The notes beneath the pieces are model-generated. The model worked only from the letters and a program-made list of their open reading frames with translations. It was not told the DNA's origin and ran no database searches. Position numbers and translations under genes: made by a program. A stretch of DNA of 64,000 bases from Asaia astilbis JCM 15831 (GTDB lineage: Bacteria; Pseudomonadota; Alphaproteobacteria; Acetobacterales; Acetobacteraceae). The stretch covers positions 62,001 to 126,000 of the forward strand of contig NZ_BAJT01000011.1 of assembly GCF_000613845.1 (NCBI RefSeq). Reading direction: 5' to 3'. Shown in pieces: positions 27,179-38,868 of the stretch (positions are counted from its first letter, which is position 1; the number at the start of each line of letters is the position of its first letter).

Positions 27179-28063
27179 TCAGCGTTCCGCAAAAGCCTTT
27201 TCGACAACATAAGAGCCCTGATTGCTCATATTGCCCTCATCGAACCCCATGGCGAGCAGAAGCTTTTCGGTGTCGGCCAGCATCTCGGGCGACCCGCAGA
27301 TCATCACGCGATCATGCTCGGGATCGAGCTTGGGCAGGCCCAGATCTTCGAAGATCTTGCCGTTTTCGATCAACGTGGTGATGCGATCCGTCACGGCGTA
27401 GTCTTCACGCGTGACAGCCGGATAGTATTTGAGCTGCTTGGAGACGAACTCGCCGAGAAATTCATGCTTCGGCAGGTCGTGGCGGATATGGTTCAGATAA
27501 GCCAGCTCGCCCGAAACGCGCACCGTATGGCTAAGCACCACATTCTCGTAGCGCTCGTAGCATTCCGGATCTTCGATCAGGCTCATGAACGGCGCCAGAC
27601 CCGTTCCGGTCGAGAGGAAATACAGGTTCCGGCCCGGACGAAGATTGTCGAGCAGCAACGTCCCGACAGGCTTGCGCCCGACGAGCACGGTATCGCCCAC
27701 CTTCACATGGCGCAGACGTGACGTCAGCGGGCCGTCTTCCACTGCGATGGAGAGGAATTCGAGCTCTTCCTCATAATTGGCCGAGGCGATGGAATAGGCG
27801 CGCAGGAGCGGCTTGCCCTCAACCTCGATGCCTATCATCGTGAACTGACCGTTTTCAAAACGCAGGCCGGGGTCACGGGTGCAGGTGAAGGTGAAGAGGC
27901 GGTCTGTCCAGTGATGAACGCTCAGCACTTCGCATGCCTGAAGGTGACCGTATTCCTTGCTGGGCGGTGCCAGACGATACTGACCCGGATGCCCTTCAAC
28001 AGGCAGAAGCCCGGTCAGAGGCTCGGAGATGGTCGGCATGGGAAGCGAGACGGGCGCGTTCAT
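27179..28063 (-). CDS. fpr: Ferredoxin/flavodoxin-NADP+ reductase
   Basis: A 294-residue flavoprotein that moves electrons between NADPH and ferredoxin or flavodoxin. RAYSIASANYEEELEF is the FAD-binding RxYS motif. STGTGLAPFMSLIEDP is the NADP-binding glycine loop, and VMICGSPEMLADT is the conserved CG(S/D)P region. The C-terminal SYVVEKAFAER fits the bacterial subclass IA type with a Val-Glu-Lys tail. It carries about 35 extra N-terminal residues compared with the E. coli protein, as in other alphaproteobacteria. Confidence 0.92.
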   Translation of the reverse strand: MNAPVSLPMPTISEPLTGLLPVEGHPGQYRLAPPSKEYGHLQACEVLSVHHWTDRLFTFTCTRDPGLRFENGQFTMIGIEVEGKPLLRAYSIASANYEEELEFLSIAVEDGPLTSRLRHVKVGDTVLVGRKPVGTLLLDNLRPGRNLYFLSTGTGLAPFMSLIEDPECYERYENVVLSHTVRVSGELAYLNHIRHDLPKHEFLGEFVSKQLKYYPAVTREDYAVTDRITTLIENGKIFEDLGLPKLDPEHDRVMICGSPEMLADTEKLLLAMGFDEGNMSNQGSYVVEKAFAER

Positions 28064-28092
28064 CGGAAGTCTTTCGCAAACAAACAGGGGGC

Positions 28093-28111
28093 GGGCGGTC
28101 TGACACCGCCC
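28093..28111. terminator. Hairpin between the S10 peptidase and fpr
   Basis: A 7-base perfect stem (28093-28099 with 28105-28111) and a 5-base loop lie in the 117-base gap. It could end the peptidase transcript or shape the fpr leader. No T tract follows. Confidence 0.4.
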
Positions 28112-28180
28112 AAAGTGGCGAAATTTCTAAAGCATCCTTTCGCCCTTTGAAAACCCCACAGTCACGCCTGTTTTAAATTA

Positions 28181-29825
28181 TTACGACGATTTTGGATGCG
28201 TCCTTGCAATAAACTGCGAAACGTTATCGTGCATTTCATGCAGCGCAGGCAGATGCGCGTAGACCATATGGCCCGACGCATATTGCTTGATCTCGATATT
28301 TTTCGCGAGCGCACGCGGGATCGGTAGATGACGCATTTCATACACACCCTCGAAATAGGGCGTCCCGAGGTCGTAAAAGCCTGGTTCAACATCACCTGCA
28401 GCGCCGGGTTTGCCTTCATCGCAGCTGCCAGATCGGGCAGCACGTTGGGTTCACCGCGCGCCTGACCGCGTTGGCCCGGCTGCTTATGCGTGAAGCTCCA
28501 TTTTCCGATGCTATGGGCGCTGACGCGGTATTCCATATACCCATCGCCAAAAGACGGGTCGGCGCCGTAATGCAGCGTCGTATGAGCGTAGTCATTGAAC
28601 GCCGCCACATAGGCGGACTCCATCGCCGCCGATTGCGGATCGTACTCGGGGGTCTGACCTAACGGATCCATGCTCGGGCCAGAGAACCGGCTGTCGAGAC
28701 GGCCCGTATCGATGCCCTGATCGCCGAGCAGGGTCTTGGCAAACTCACCCCCATTGACGCGCAGATTGGCCTTGATGATGTAGTCGACCGGCAGACCCGT
28801 ATAGTGATGGAGCTTCTCTGCGGTCGCCTTCAGCTTTTCGTCGCTGATCCCCGTCCCGTCCTGCAGTGCCGAAGCGTACTCGGTGAGCGCAAAATGTTCG
28901 ACCTCGGTCAGGAACGCTTTCAGATCACCGGGCTGATTGGGGAGTTTGTGGTGATACCATGCCGTCGCGGCAAAGCTTGGCAGACCGAGCACATAAGGCT
29001 GATCGTTGCTCGGATTGCTCTGCGCCCGATCGATGGAATTGCCGTAATTCAGGATCTGCGAGAGCAGAATGACGCCATTGAGGTCGATGCCCTTATCTTC
29101 ACGCAGGGCATTCGCAATGATCGCCGAGCGCGTTGTGCCGTAGCTCTCCCCGAAAAGATATTTGGGCGAATTGAAGCGCCCGTGGCGCGACAGGAACTGC
29201 GCGATGAAATCGGTAAAGGCGGCCGCATCGGGATCGGTGCCGTAGAAAGCCTTGTCGCGATCCTTGCCGATGACGCGGCCATAGCCGGTGCCGGGTGCAT
29301 CGATAAAGACGAGATCGGTCGCATCCAGAAGGGAATCGTCGTTATTGACCACCTTGTAAGGCGCCGCCGGTGTGGGCTGGTCATCCACTGTCACAACGCG
29401 CTTGGGACCAGTGCGCCCATGTGCAGCCAGACTGTGGATGAGCCCGGACCGCCATTATACACGAAGGTAATCGGACGGTTTCCAGGATGCGCGCCCTTCT
29501 TGAAATAGGCGACGTAGAAAACGGACGCGACAGCCTGAGGCGCCTTGGGGTCAGGATTGGCATCATCCCATCCTTCAGGATGGATGATGAGCGTGCCAGA
29601 TTCCGTCTGATAGGGAATCGCCTGCCCGCGTATCGTCACGCTCCCGTCGCTCAGCACATGCTGTGGCTTCATCAGAAAAGCCGGGCCCTGCACACCGCCG
29701 GGGCCGCCATCGGGACCGGGCGGAGGTGGCGGCGGTCCCATATGCGGTTCCGCAAGGGCTGTGCCCGCAAGAAGGGTCGTCAGACCGAGTAGGACAGTCA
29801 GTTTCGGGGCTTGCTTGAACCGCAC
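28181..29825 (-). pseudogene. S10-family serine carboxypeptidase-like exported protein, two frameshifts
   Basis: The product would be about 548 residues, an exported serine peptidase. GTG 29825 with an AAGGAG ribosome site starts a signal peptide (LTVLLGLTTLLAGTALAE), followed by a Pro/Gly-rich linker. S10 landmarks follow: FVYNGGPGSST, APGTGYG, the nucleophile in LFGESYGTTR and the catalytic histidine in QYASGHMVYAH. The frame is broken near 29408 (GG in place of GGG before TCCC) and near 28380 (GG in place of GGG before CTTTT). Correcting both gives a C-terminus ending at 28181. A role in periplasmic peptide trimming is likely but not shown. Confidence 0.85.
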
Positions 29826-29950
29826 CGCGGGCTCCTTCAGATCGTTTCGTTTTCGTATAGGAGAACGAAACGCGCGCTCGGACAAGCCCGCCAACTCATC
29901 ACCGCCCCCCTTGCGACACCGAGGCAGGAGCACGCTGTTCTTATTGATGC

Positions 29951-31419
29951 CTACATGTTGAACTCGGAAACGAGCTGCGTCAGGGAATCCGATGTTTCCA
30001 CCAGTTTCCTCGCCGAGGAGGCGCTCTCTTCTGCGGCTGAGGCATTTTTCTGGGTGGTCAGCTCCAGCTCTCCCATGGCGTTGCTCAGTTCGGTGATGCT
30101 GACCGACTGACCGTGGGTGGACGTGGCGATACTCGCCACGGTGTTATTAATCTCATGAATCTGGGTCACGATGCGGCGCAACGCCGCGCCCGCATCATTC
30201 ACGTGAACGGATCCAGATTTAACATTGCTCCCCGACAGCCCGATCAATGACGAGATTTCCGTCGCCGCATCGGCCGAACGCTGCGCCAGCGCTCTGACCT
30301 CATTCGCGACGACAGCAAAGCCGCGCCCGACATCTCCGGCTCGAGCCGCCTCGACGCCCGCATTAAGCGCCAGAATATTGGTCTGGACCGAAATCTCATT
30401 GATGATCGAGATGATCCCGGCAATTTCAGCAGAGGAAGTCTCTATTCGCGACATGGCATCGACCGCGTCCTGCACGACCTTGCCCGCCTGCTCGGCATCC
30501 GTACGCACCATATCGGCCATATGATTTGCTTTCTGCGTCTCATCGGCTGTCTTACCGACGCCTGAGTGATCTGAAGCAGCGCGGCTGACATTTCCTCCTG
30601 GGTTGCGGCCTGCTGCTCGCTCCGCTGCGAAAGATATTCAGCGCTTTGTCTGATCCCTTCGGCATTCAGGGCGACATCGCTGGCATTCGACGAGATCTTC
30701 TGAAGGCTTTGCTCCAGCTTCTCGGCAGTTCTGTTGAAGTGCTGCCTGAGGGCATCCAGCCTGTCCGGGATCCTGTCCTTGTCGATACGGCAGACAAGAT
30801 CACCATTGGCGAGCGCCGTCAGAGCCTTGCCGAGAACATCGATCACATAGCGATCCTCCTCGGCCCTGCGCTCCTGCTCCGCCTGCAACTCCAGCCGCTT
30901 CTGCTCGATTTTGTCCAGATAGCAGGACACTGTCAGGTCGATCTCGATCAGCACAGCCTTGGACAGGGCACTGACTGAATCGGCCACCTGGCCCGCCTGA
31001 CGCCCCGTGATGCGCGATAGCAGACCACCCCGTTTCAAACCGTCATCGATCACGGCCCGCAGGAGATGATCGAGGATAACCCCATATCCACCGATATAGA
31101 GGCTGGGCTCCAGTCCAATCCGGGCGTGGGCTGCACCGATCCCCTGCACTTTTCTAACGTAATCCGGGCCGAAATCAGCCGCTGCGATGCGCTGCCAATG
31201 GGCTTGCTGTGCTCGATGGGCTTGAGAGATATGGCTTTCGGAGGAGAAAAATGCCCGGGCCTGCGGCGTTCTGCGAATCTGAGTGTAGAGTTTCTCGAGA
31301 GATTTCGGCAGATCCTGATCGATCAGTGCCTGGATGGATCGAAGAGAACGAAAATCGCTCTCGTTCATGCCCATGAAATCCTGACGAGCTTTAATGTCAG
31401 GCAGTTCCTGTTCGCTCAT
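29951..31419 (-). pseudogene. Globin-coupled methyl-accepting chemotaxis protein, one frameshift
   Basis: The product would be about 489 residues and soluble. An N-terminal protoglobin sensor domain (about residues 10-160) has a proximal-His candidate at about residue 98 in GIGAAHARIGLEP. A linker and a HAMP-like/coiled segment follow (ALANGDLVCRIDKDRIP). The MCP signalling domain carries the hairpin tip EISVQTNILALNAGVEAARA and GFAVVANEVRALAQRS. The haem domain would sense oxygen and signal through CheA, as in HemAT. The shift near 30561 (GG instead of GGG in CAGGCGTCGG) drops a single base. ATG 31419 has a GAAAGAG ribosome site; ATG 31455 lacks one. A sequencing error is probable. Confidence 0.87.
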
Positions 31420-31812
31420 TTCGACTCTTTCTCGATCTACAATCGCGGCTGTCATTGCTTGTTTTTTTGCCCAACGCGTGGCTGACCGCGTTGCCGATCA
31501 CCATCTAACGATCGGAATGATTTGCAAAAAATTAACGGTGGGCATTTCGGGAGAAAAAGACACGCGCGCCTCCATTATCGGCAGCGCCAATCCTTGCGTC
31601 TTGCGAGGTAAATACTTACGGGATCGATGCGGATTCTAGGACTAATGCAGTCCCGATTTGGAGCATTACCCTTTGGAGCCTACAGGTCGCAAAGTAACGC
31701 GACGGGCGCCACTTCGCCCTCCGGGTCGAACGGAACACAATCCCGGAGCGAAACATCGACTTCAGCAAGTCTGACGTTGCAGCAAGCCGCGCCATAACGC
31801 ACAAACGGAGTC
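31420..31812. other. Divergent intergenic region, chemoreceptor/helicase
   Basis: About 390 bases without a supported gene. A 62-codon open frame on the minus strand (31616-31804) has no family features. The region must contain promoters for both genes, but I could not assign clear -35/-10 boxes. Confidence 0.4.
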
Positions 31813-34263
31813 ATGGATTCTGCACACTCCCCCGCCGATCACGCTCTCGCTTTGGCCGTCGAGGATACGGGCCTTTCTCCAACGCCGAAGGAGGAGCCGC
31901 GCCTTCTCAAACTGATCGCGCGCAGCCTGACGCCCGGTGCCGAACGGATCCTGCCTTCAGAGTATGAGCGTCTGCTCTGCGATGTCCGACGCAAGGACTG
32001 GGCCGCACAGCTGATGAATGCCACCCGTCGCGCGGGTGAACTCTGGATCGGCAAGCCCGATATTCTCGATGCCGTCAGCCGCGTCCATGATCCGCGAGCC
32101 GACATGACGCTGCTGCGCAGCACACTCGACGATACTCTTGCTACGCGCTTGCGCGAGATGGGCCACACACCGCGAGATGTGCTCGAAGCCGTTCAGGCCG
32201 ATCTGAGCGATGCGGGAACCTTCCTTTCGGGCGGACAAATCGACCGTCTGGCTCAGGTCGTGGCCTCTGCCTTCGGTGTCGAAGATACCGGGTTCGAAGC
32301 CGAGCTGATCGCCAGCGAGAAAGCCCGACGAGAGGAAGAAGAGCGGATCGAGGCCCGTGCCGAGGCCCGTCGCAAGCGTGAAAACGAGCGTCTCAAGGCG
32401 TGGGAAGAAAGCCTCGTCGAGTTCGATCAGGTGCCCGCTATCCTGCATTGTACGCCCCGTGAGGCCCTGCGCTGGATTGCTGAGAATCGCCTGCCCGTTA
32501 CACGGCGTACGCCTCAGCCTGACGGCACCGAAAAATTCGAGTTCGATCCTGAAATTCTGAAGCGTCTTCGCTCGCAACTTGCCGAGTGGCGCGGAGGAGA
32601 ACGCGGCACACCGGCGCTCGCGGGGCGGAAAGTCGGCAACGCCGTCATTGCCCGTGTTGCAGCCCTTGATCGTTACGTGGCGCATTTTCGCACCGCGCGC
32701 TCACTCAAGCGACGCATCACGCTCGTCACCGGTCCGACCAATTCGGGAAAATCCTATACTGCGCTCAATGCGCTGGCCAATGCCGAGAGCGGACTGGCTC
32801 TGGCGCCCCTGCGTCTTCTGGCCCACGAATTTCGGGAATCCCTCCTGTCTCGCGGTGTCCCCGCCTCGCTCGCAACGGGTGAAGAGCGCATCGAATTCCC
32901 CGGTGCACGCCATCTGGCCGCAACGGTGGAAATGTGTCCGTTCAACAACCCGGTCGATGTTGCCCTGATCGACGAAGCGCAGATGCTGATGGACCCCGAT
33001 CGGGGCGCTGCCTGGACAGCCGCGATCATGGGCGTTCCTGCACGACATCTTTATATCCTTGGCGCACCTGACTGCATTCCGCTCATCAGACGCATCGCAG
33101 AGCTTTGCGACGATCCGCTCGATGAAATCACTCTGGAACGCAAATCGCCCCTGCGTGCGGCAAGCGCCCCGCTCAGGCTCCGCGATCTGGAGGCCGGTGA
33201 CGCGCTGATCGCCTTCTCACGGCGTGAAGTGCTGGATCTGCGCGCCGAGCTGCTCACGCTCGGCAAGAGAGTGGCCGTCGTCTATGGCGCGCTCAGCCCG
33301 GAAGTCCGCCGTGCAGAAGCCGCACGCTTCAATAATGGCGAGGCTGAAATTCTGGTGGCCACCGATGCCATCGGCATGGGCCTGAATCTCTCGATCAAGC
33401 GGGTGGTCTTCAGCGCGCTGCGTAAATATGACGGCAAGCAGACACGCGATCTGACTGCGCAGGAAATCAAGCAGATTGGCGGGCGCGCCGGGCGCTATGG
33501 CCATCATGAGAACGGCATCGTTGCCGTTCTGGGTGAAGCCGGGACGCCTGCCCATATCCGCAAGATGCTGATCGCCCCACCCGAGCCAATCACGGAGTTG
33601 CGTCCGCTCGTCCAGCCTGACGCAGACATTGTTCGAGCCGTGGCCGAGGAAATCGAGACGGATAGTCTCTACGGCGTTCTGGTGCGCATCAAACGCGCCG
33701 TTCTGCGTGCGGATGACCCGAATTACCGCCTTGCGGACATGGATCAGGCTTTCGAAATCGCCTCCGCGCTTGAAGGTGTCGAAGGACTGAGCCTGATCCA
33801 GCGCTGGGTCTACGCCATGTGTCCGATCGACGAGCGCGATAATGGCATTACGCGCCTGGTCGGCTGGGCCAGCGATCACGCTGCGGGCCGGCGCGTCCCG
33901 CCGCCCGGCACAGGTCGTCTCGTGCAGCCCTCCCAGGCTGGGCGCGAAGAACTGGAGCGCGCAGAAAAGAGGCATAAGCGCCTCGTCGCCTGGCGCTGGC
34001 TCGCCCTGCGCTTTGCCGACGCCTACACGGATAAGCAGGCCGCAGAAGACAACACGACAGCGCTCAATGACTGGATCGAAGCCGTCCTGCGCCAGCAGAG
34101 CCGTGAACGTGAACACCAGAAGCGGGGCGCTCCGGGCCAGAGGCCCGGCGGCAAGCGTCCCTTCGGCAAGCCTCCGGCCCCTCGCGACGCACGCCCAACC
34201 GCAGCCGGACGAGGACCCAAAGACAAGAAAAGCGGCAAGAAACAGGGACGAGGACGCGGCTAA
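31813..34263 (+). CDS. SUV3-like superfamily 2 RNA/DNA helicase
   Basis: An 816-residue ATP-dependent helicase like the mitochondrial degradosome helicase SUV3 and its alphaproteobacterial relatives. Residues about 150-210 form a charged helical region. VTGPTNSGKSYTAL (Walker A, about 307) and LIDEAQM (Walker B, about 387) follow. The second RecA domain has VVYGALSPEVRR, VATDAIGMGLNL and IKQIGGRAGRYG (motif VI). The C-terminal 55 residues are rich in Gly, Lys, Arg and Pro and look like a disordered nucleic-acid-binding tail. A role in RNA turnover is inferred from the family. ATG 31813 has a CGGAG ribosome site. Confidence 0.88.
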   Translation: MDSAHSPADHALALAVEDTGLSPTPKEEPRLLKLIARSLTPGAERILPSEYERLLCDVRRKDWAAQLMNATRRAGELWIGKPDILDAVSRVHDPRADMTLLRSTLDDTLATRLREMGHTPRDVLEAVQADLSDAGTFLSGGQIDRLAQVVASAFGVEDTGFEAELIASEKARREEEERIEARAEARRKRENERLKAWEESLVEFDQVPAILHCTPREALRWIAENRLPVTRRTPQPDGTEKFEFDPEILKRLRSQLAEWRGGERGTPALAGRKVGNAVIARVAALDRYVAHFRTARSLKRRITLVTGPTNSGKSYTALNALANAESGLALAPLRLLAHEFRESLLSRGVPASLATGEERIEFPGARHLAATVEMCPFNNPVDVALIDEAQMLMDPDRGAAWTAAIMGVPARHLYILGAPDCIPLIRRIAELCDDPLDEITLERKSPLRAASAPLRLRDLEAGDALIAFSRREVLDLRAELLTLGKRVAVVYGALSPEVRRAEAARFNNGEAEILVATDAIGMGLNLSIKRVVFSALRKYDGKQTRDLTAQEIKQIGGRAGRYGHHENGIVAVLGEAGTPAHIRKMLIAPPEPITELRPLVQPDADIVRAVAEEIETDSLYGVLVRIKRAVLRADDPNYRLADMDQAFEIASALEGVEGLSLIQRWVYAMCPIDERDNGITRLVGWASDHAAGRRVPPPGTGRLVQPSQAGREELERAEKRHKRLVAWRWLALRFADAYTDKQAAEDNTTALNDWIEAVLRQQSREREHQKRGAPGQRPGGKRPFGKPPAPRDARPTAAGRGPKDKKSGKKQGRGRG

Positions 34264-34882
34264 GACTGCGTCACCTCAGCCGCACCAGACTCCACGCTGG
34301 AATAAGATAGCGCTCCCGGCTCCTCACAGAGGGCCGGAAGCCGATCTCCCGTTCCTCCGTGCTGTCGCGACCGACATGCGACCGGCGGTCGCCCCATAGC
34401 TCCCTCACAGAGTGATCGAAGGCTGCCTGCCCACCGCGCGACTCGCTTTAACGAGACTTCTCGGTCCCGGCTTTGCCCTCAAAAGCCTTATGCCGCCTTG
34501 AGATTGCGATCACTCGAGTCGAAGCGATAAATTTTTTCTCGGAATCGACGCAGAAAGTTCTTCCATTCGTCATAAAAACCGCGCTAGCGTTTCTTTGCGG
34601 CAACCGAAGTTGCTTCAAATAATTCTTCGAAAATCACTTCGAAGAGTGAAGTAAAATACGGCCAACGCGAAATAGTGCGCATCCCGCGCCATGTGAAGAA
34701 GGAATACAGATATGTCGTCTGGTTTTTCCGTAAGCACATTATCGCCGAAAACTATGACCTCGGTCCGGGTTTTCTTCGCACACGCCAAGTATAACGGGGT
34801 GGGTCCGCCTTAAACCGGATCTGCGGCTCTCGGCCTCCCTCATCGGTTAGGGAGCTCGAGGCGCCACCCTTTTCTCCAAAGA
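34264..34882. other. Intergenic region containing a low-GC pocket
   Basis: No gene recognised in about 620 bases between the converging helicase and D-lactate dehydrogenase genes. From about 34520 to 34760 the sequence is much richer in A and T than its neighbours. One plus-strand frame from 34588 to about 34790 (reading through KYGQREIVRIPRH) looks protein-like but has no start codon. On the other strand a frame reading FYDEWKNFLRRFREK is interrupted by a stop. A 33-codon ORF at 34712-34813 has an AAGGA site. These may be fragments of a decayed acquired gene. Confidence 0.4.
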
Positions 34883-36624
34883 CTAATTCTGCTCTCGGAT
34901 ACTCTCTGCTTTCCAATTTCTTAGCTTTGTCGACCTTCCAATACCGGGATTGAGACAGTTGCACGGATCAAGATCCCGGTAGTGGTCCAGTATTTTGGAT
35001 CCAGCCTCGTAGAGATGACCCAAATTATGTTCAGCTGGGTAACGAGCGCCTCGTTTATCGAGCAATCTCAGCATCTCGTGCTCCACCGCCTCGGCTGACT
35101 CACCGGGCTTGAGAACATAATCCTGATGCAGGACATGGCACAGAAAATGCCCGTAATAGAGCGCGTGCTCGACACGTTGACCGAGTGCGTCCGGAAGCGC
35201 TTCAAACCAGTCACGATCGTTACGACGTAGTGCGATATCGAGGGCAACGATCTCCCTCTTTTTTCCGTTCTGCACGTTTCGAAGACGCAATGCAGCGCCC
35301 GCTGCAGCGAAACGATGAAGGAAGGCAAGCTTCCCTTCCTCTTCCGTGCAGGCGAACCAGTCCCCCTCACCGCCTGCCCCTGAAGCAAATATCTGATGAA
35401 GATGCTCGCTGATGCTTCCCGCAAAGCGGCGTGACACGCGAAGCATCAAATGATGCTCGAAGCGTACCTCGAAATCACGCATGCGATGCGGCACCTGCAC
35501 GGGCAGTAAACGCCCCAGGCGCTGCATGACTTTATCGGTCAGATGCGAAGGGAGCCAGGAAAAGCCGGAAAAGAAGTCATCGAGCCACGCCTTGGCCGCA
35601 AAAAGCCGGGGGATGTTCCGCGTTCCCGCGTGCCGGATCAATGCAACTGTGTCGCGTCCATAGGCTTCGGCAATGCGGAAAGCATCCCGATGCATATATT
35701 CTCCTGCGATGGGGAGTTCGTGATAGGCGGTCAGAAGATGGCGCCGCAAATCCTCCAGCACCGCCGTGCTATTGGTGCCCACATAAAAGACGCGACTGCC
35801 TTTTCCGCCGGAAAGCTGTCGACACGCACGGCGAAAACCACAAGCTTGCCCGCGCAGCCCGACGCGTCGTACCAGCGCGATGGATCCTGATTGAAACGGG
35901 CGGGTGTGTCAGCCGTGACATCACGCACATGGTCGACATACCGATCATCATGCCCCTTGGCATCGGGCCATTCGATCTCTTCGGCACTGAAGGCCCCACT
36001 CTCGAGACGCGCCAGCGCCTTGATCGGGTCCGGATCGAGCTTGATCCCCAGACGATTGACGAGCTCGAGTCGTCCTTCTTCCGTCACACGCCCGAAGAGC
36101 GCCATCTCGGTATAGGCCGGGCCGCGCTGGACGAGCGCGCCTCCCGAATTATTGCTGATCCCGCCCAGTACCGATGCCCCGATGCAGGAGGAGCCAATCA
36201 CCGAGTGAGGCTCGCGTCCGTGACGCGCCAGGGTTGTCTCCAGCTTGTGCAGGGTCGTGCCCGGCAGGCAGATCACCTGCTCGCCACCGCAGAGCAGATG
36301 CATCCCACGCAAACGGCGCGTATTGATCAGGATAATCGGGCGATCATAGGTATCGCCGTCAGGGGTCGAGCCTCCCGTCAGACCTGTATTCGCCGCCTGC
36401 ACGATCATGATCTGATTGGCCGCCACGCATGTCTCGGCAACACGCCAGAGCTCCACCAGCGTGCGAGGCCGCACGACAGCGCGCACCTTGCCTGAACCGA
36501 AGCGATACCCTTTGGTGTAAGGCGCCGTGGCGTGAGGGGCGACCAGAACATGAGGTGTTCCGACAATCTGACGCAGCAGCACCAACACGCGGTCTGCACG
36601 GGATGTCGGTTCAGTCAGATGCAT
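34883..36624 (-). pseudogene. dld: Quinone-dependent D-lactate dehydrogenase, one frameshift
   Basis: The product would be about 580 residues, a peripheral membrane FAD enzyme that oxidises D-lactate to pyruvate and feeds quinone. The PCMH-type FAD domain is visible in TKGYRFGSGKVRAVVRP, QAANTGLTGGSTPDG and GSSCIGASVLGGISNNSGG. The distinctive membrane-binding domain of the E. coli Dld type follows (FEVRFEHHLMLRV, YYGHFLCHVLHQDYV). The frame breaks at an A4 run (35785-35788 plus strand); one more base gives FYVGTNSTAVLEDL. ATG 36624 has an AAGGAAG site. The quinol made would be oxidised by the CioAB oxidase or other terminal oxidases. Confidence 0.9.
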
Positions 36625-36736
36625 GGTCGTCTTCCTTAACTCTGCAATACCTTCGCAAAGGCAGGGCGCTTCGATATCTTCGGGGGCGGACGGAGAGCGG
36701 CACCCTTCCAATCAGGTGCCATCCTCCCACAAACCA

Positions 36737-38057
<1,321 letters not shown>

Positions 38058-38078
38058 GTCAGTCAGTTCCCATGTCGA

Positions 38079-38857
38079 TCAGTCGAGTGTCGCCGGACGG
38101 GGCTCGGCAAACCGAGCCGTGACGATCGAAATTTCATACAGAAAGATCAAAGGCACTGCGAGAGCCACCTGAGTAATCATATCAGGCGGAGCCAGAATAG
38201 CGGCGACCACGAACGCCCCCACAATGGCATAGCGACGGAATTTCTTAAGGCCCGCCGAAGTCAGAATACCCACGCGCGCCAGAAGCGTCAGAACGACCGG
38301 AAGCTCGAACGCGACACCGAAAGCCAGAATCAGCTTCATGACGAGAGAGAGATAATCCGAAACCTTGGCCTGCAGCTCGATATGCATGCCATGCGATCCT
38401 GCCGGAGCCGTCTGAAACGACAGAAAGAAACGCCAGGCAATCGGAAAGACGAAATAGTAAGCCAGCGTCGCCCCCACCAGAAACAGCACAGGCGTTGCGA
38501 TCAGAAAGGGCAGGAAAGCCCGCTTTTCATTGCGGTACAGCCCCGGTGCGATGAAGATCCACGCCTGAATCGCGATGATCGGAAAGGACAGGAAGGCCGC
38601 TCCAAAGAAAGCGACGCGGACATAGGTGAAGAACGCCTCTGACAACGCCGTATAGATCAGATGCGGCTGCTCGCCCTGCTGACGCATGACCTTGGCCAAA
38701 GGCTCGGCCAGAAACAGGTAGATCTGTTCGGAGAATGATAGCAGAGCAGAAAGGCGATGATAAACGCCGCCCCGGCCCAGATCAGCCGCTTGCGCAACTC
38801 GACCAGATGCTCAAGGAGCGGCATCGCCTTGTCGTCGATTGAATTTTGATTGGTCAT
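38079..38857 (-). pseudogene. tatC: Sec-independent protein translocase TatC, one frameshift
   Basis: The product would be about 259 residues, the core membrane subunit that binds twin-arginine signal peptides. The conserved MPLLEHLVELRKRLIWA start, the YTALSEAFFTYVRVAFFGAAF segment (shown in part) and FGVAFELPVVLTLLARVG are all present, with six hydrophobic helices. The shift lies at 38734-38735 (plus strand AA, expected AAA), which changes CATTCTCC to CATTTCTCC and restores SEQIYLFLAEPLAKVM. It follows tatB by 11 bases. The window encodes at least one likely Tat substrate (11.8-12.6 kb). Confidence 0.92.
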
Positions 38858-38868
38858 GGCGCGATCGG

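Noticed and set aside
34752..34964. 70-codon minus-strand frame at the dld 3' end
   Set aside because: It overlaps the intact dld C-terminus and has no plausible family.
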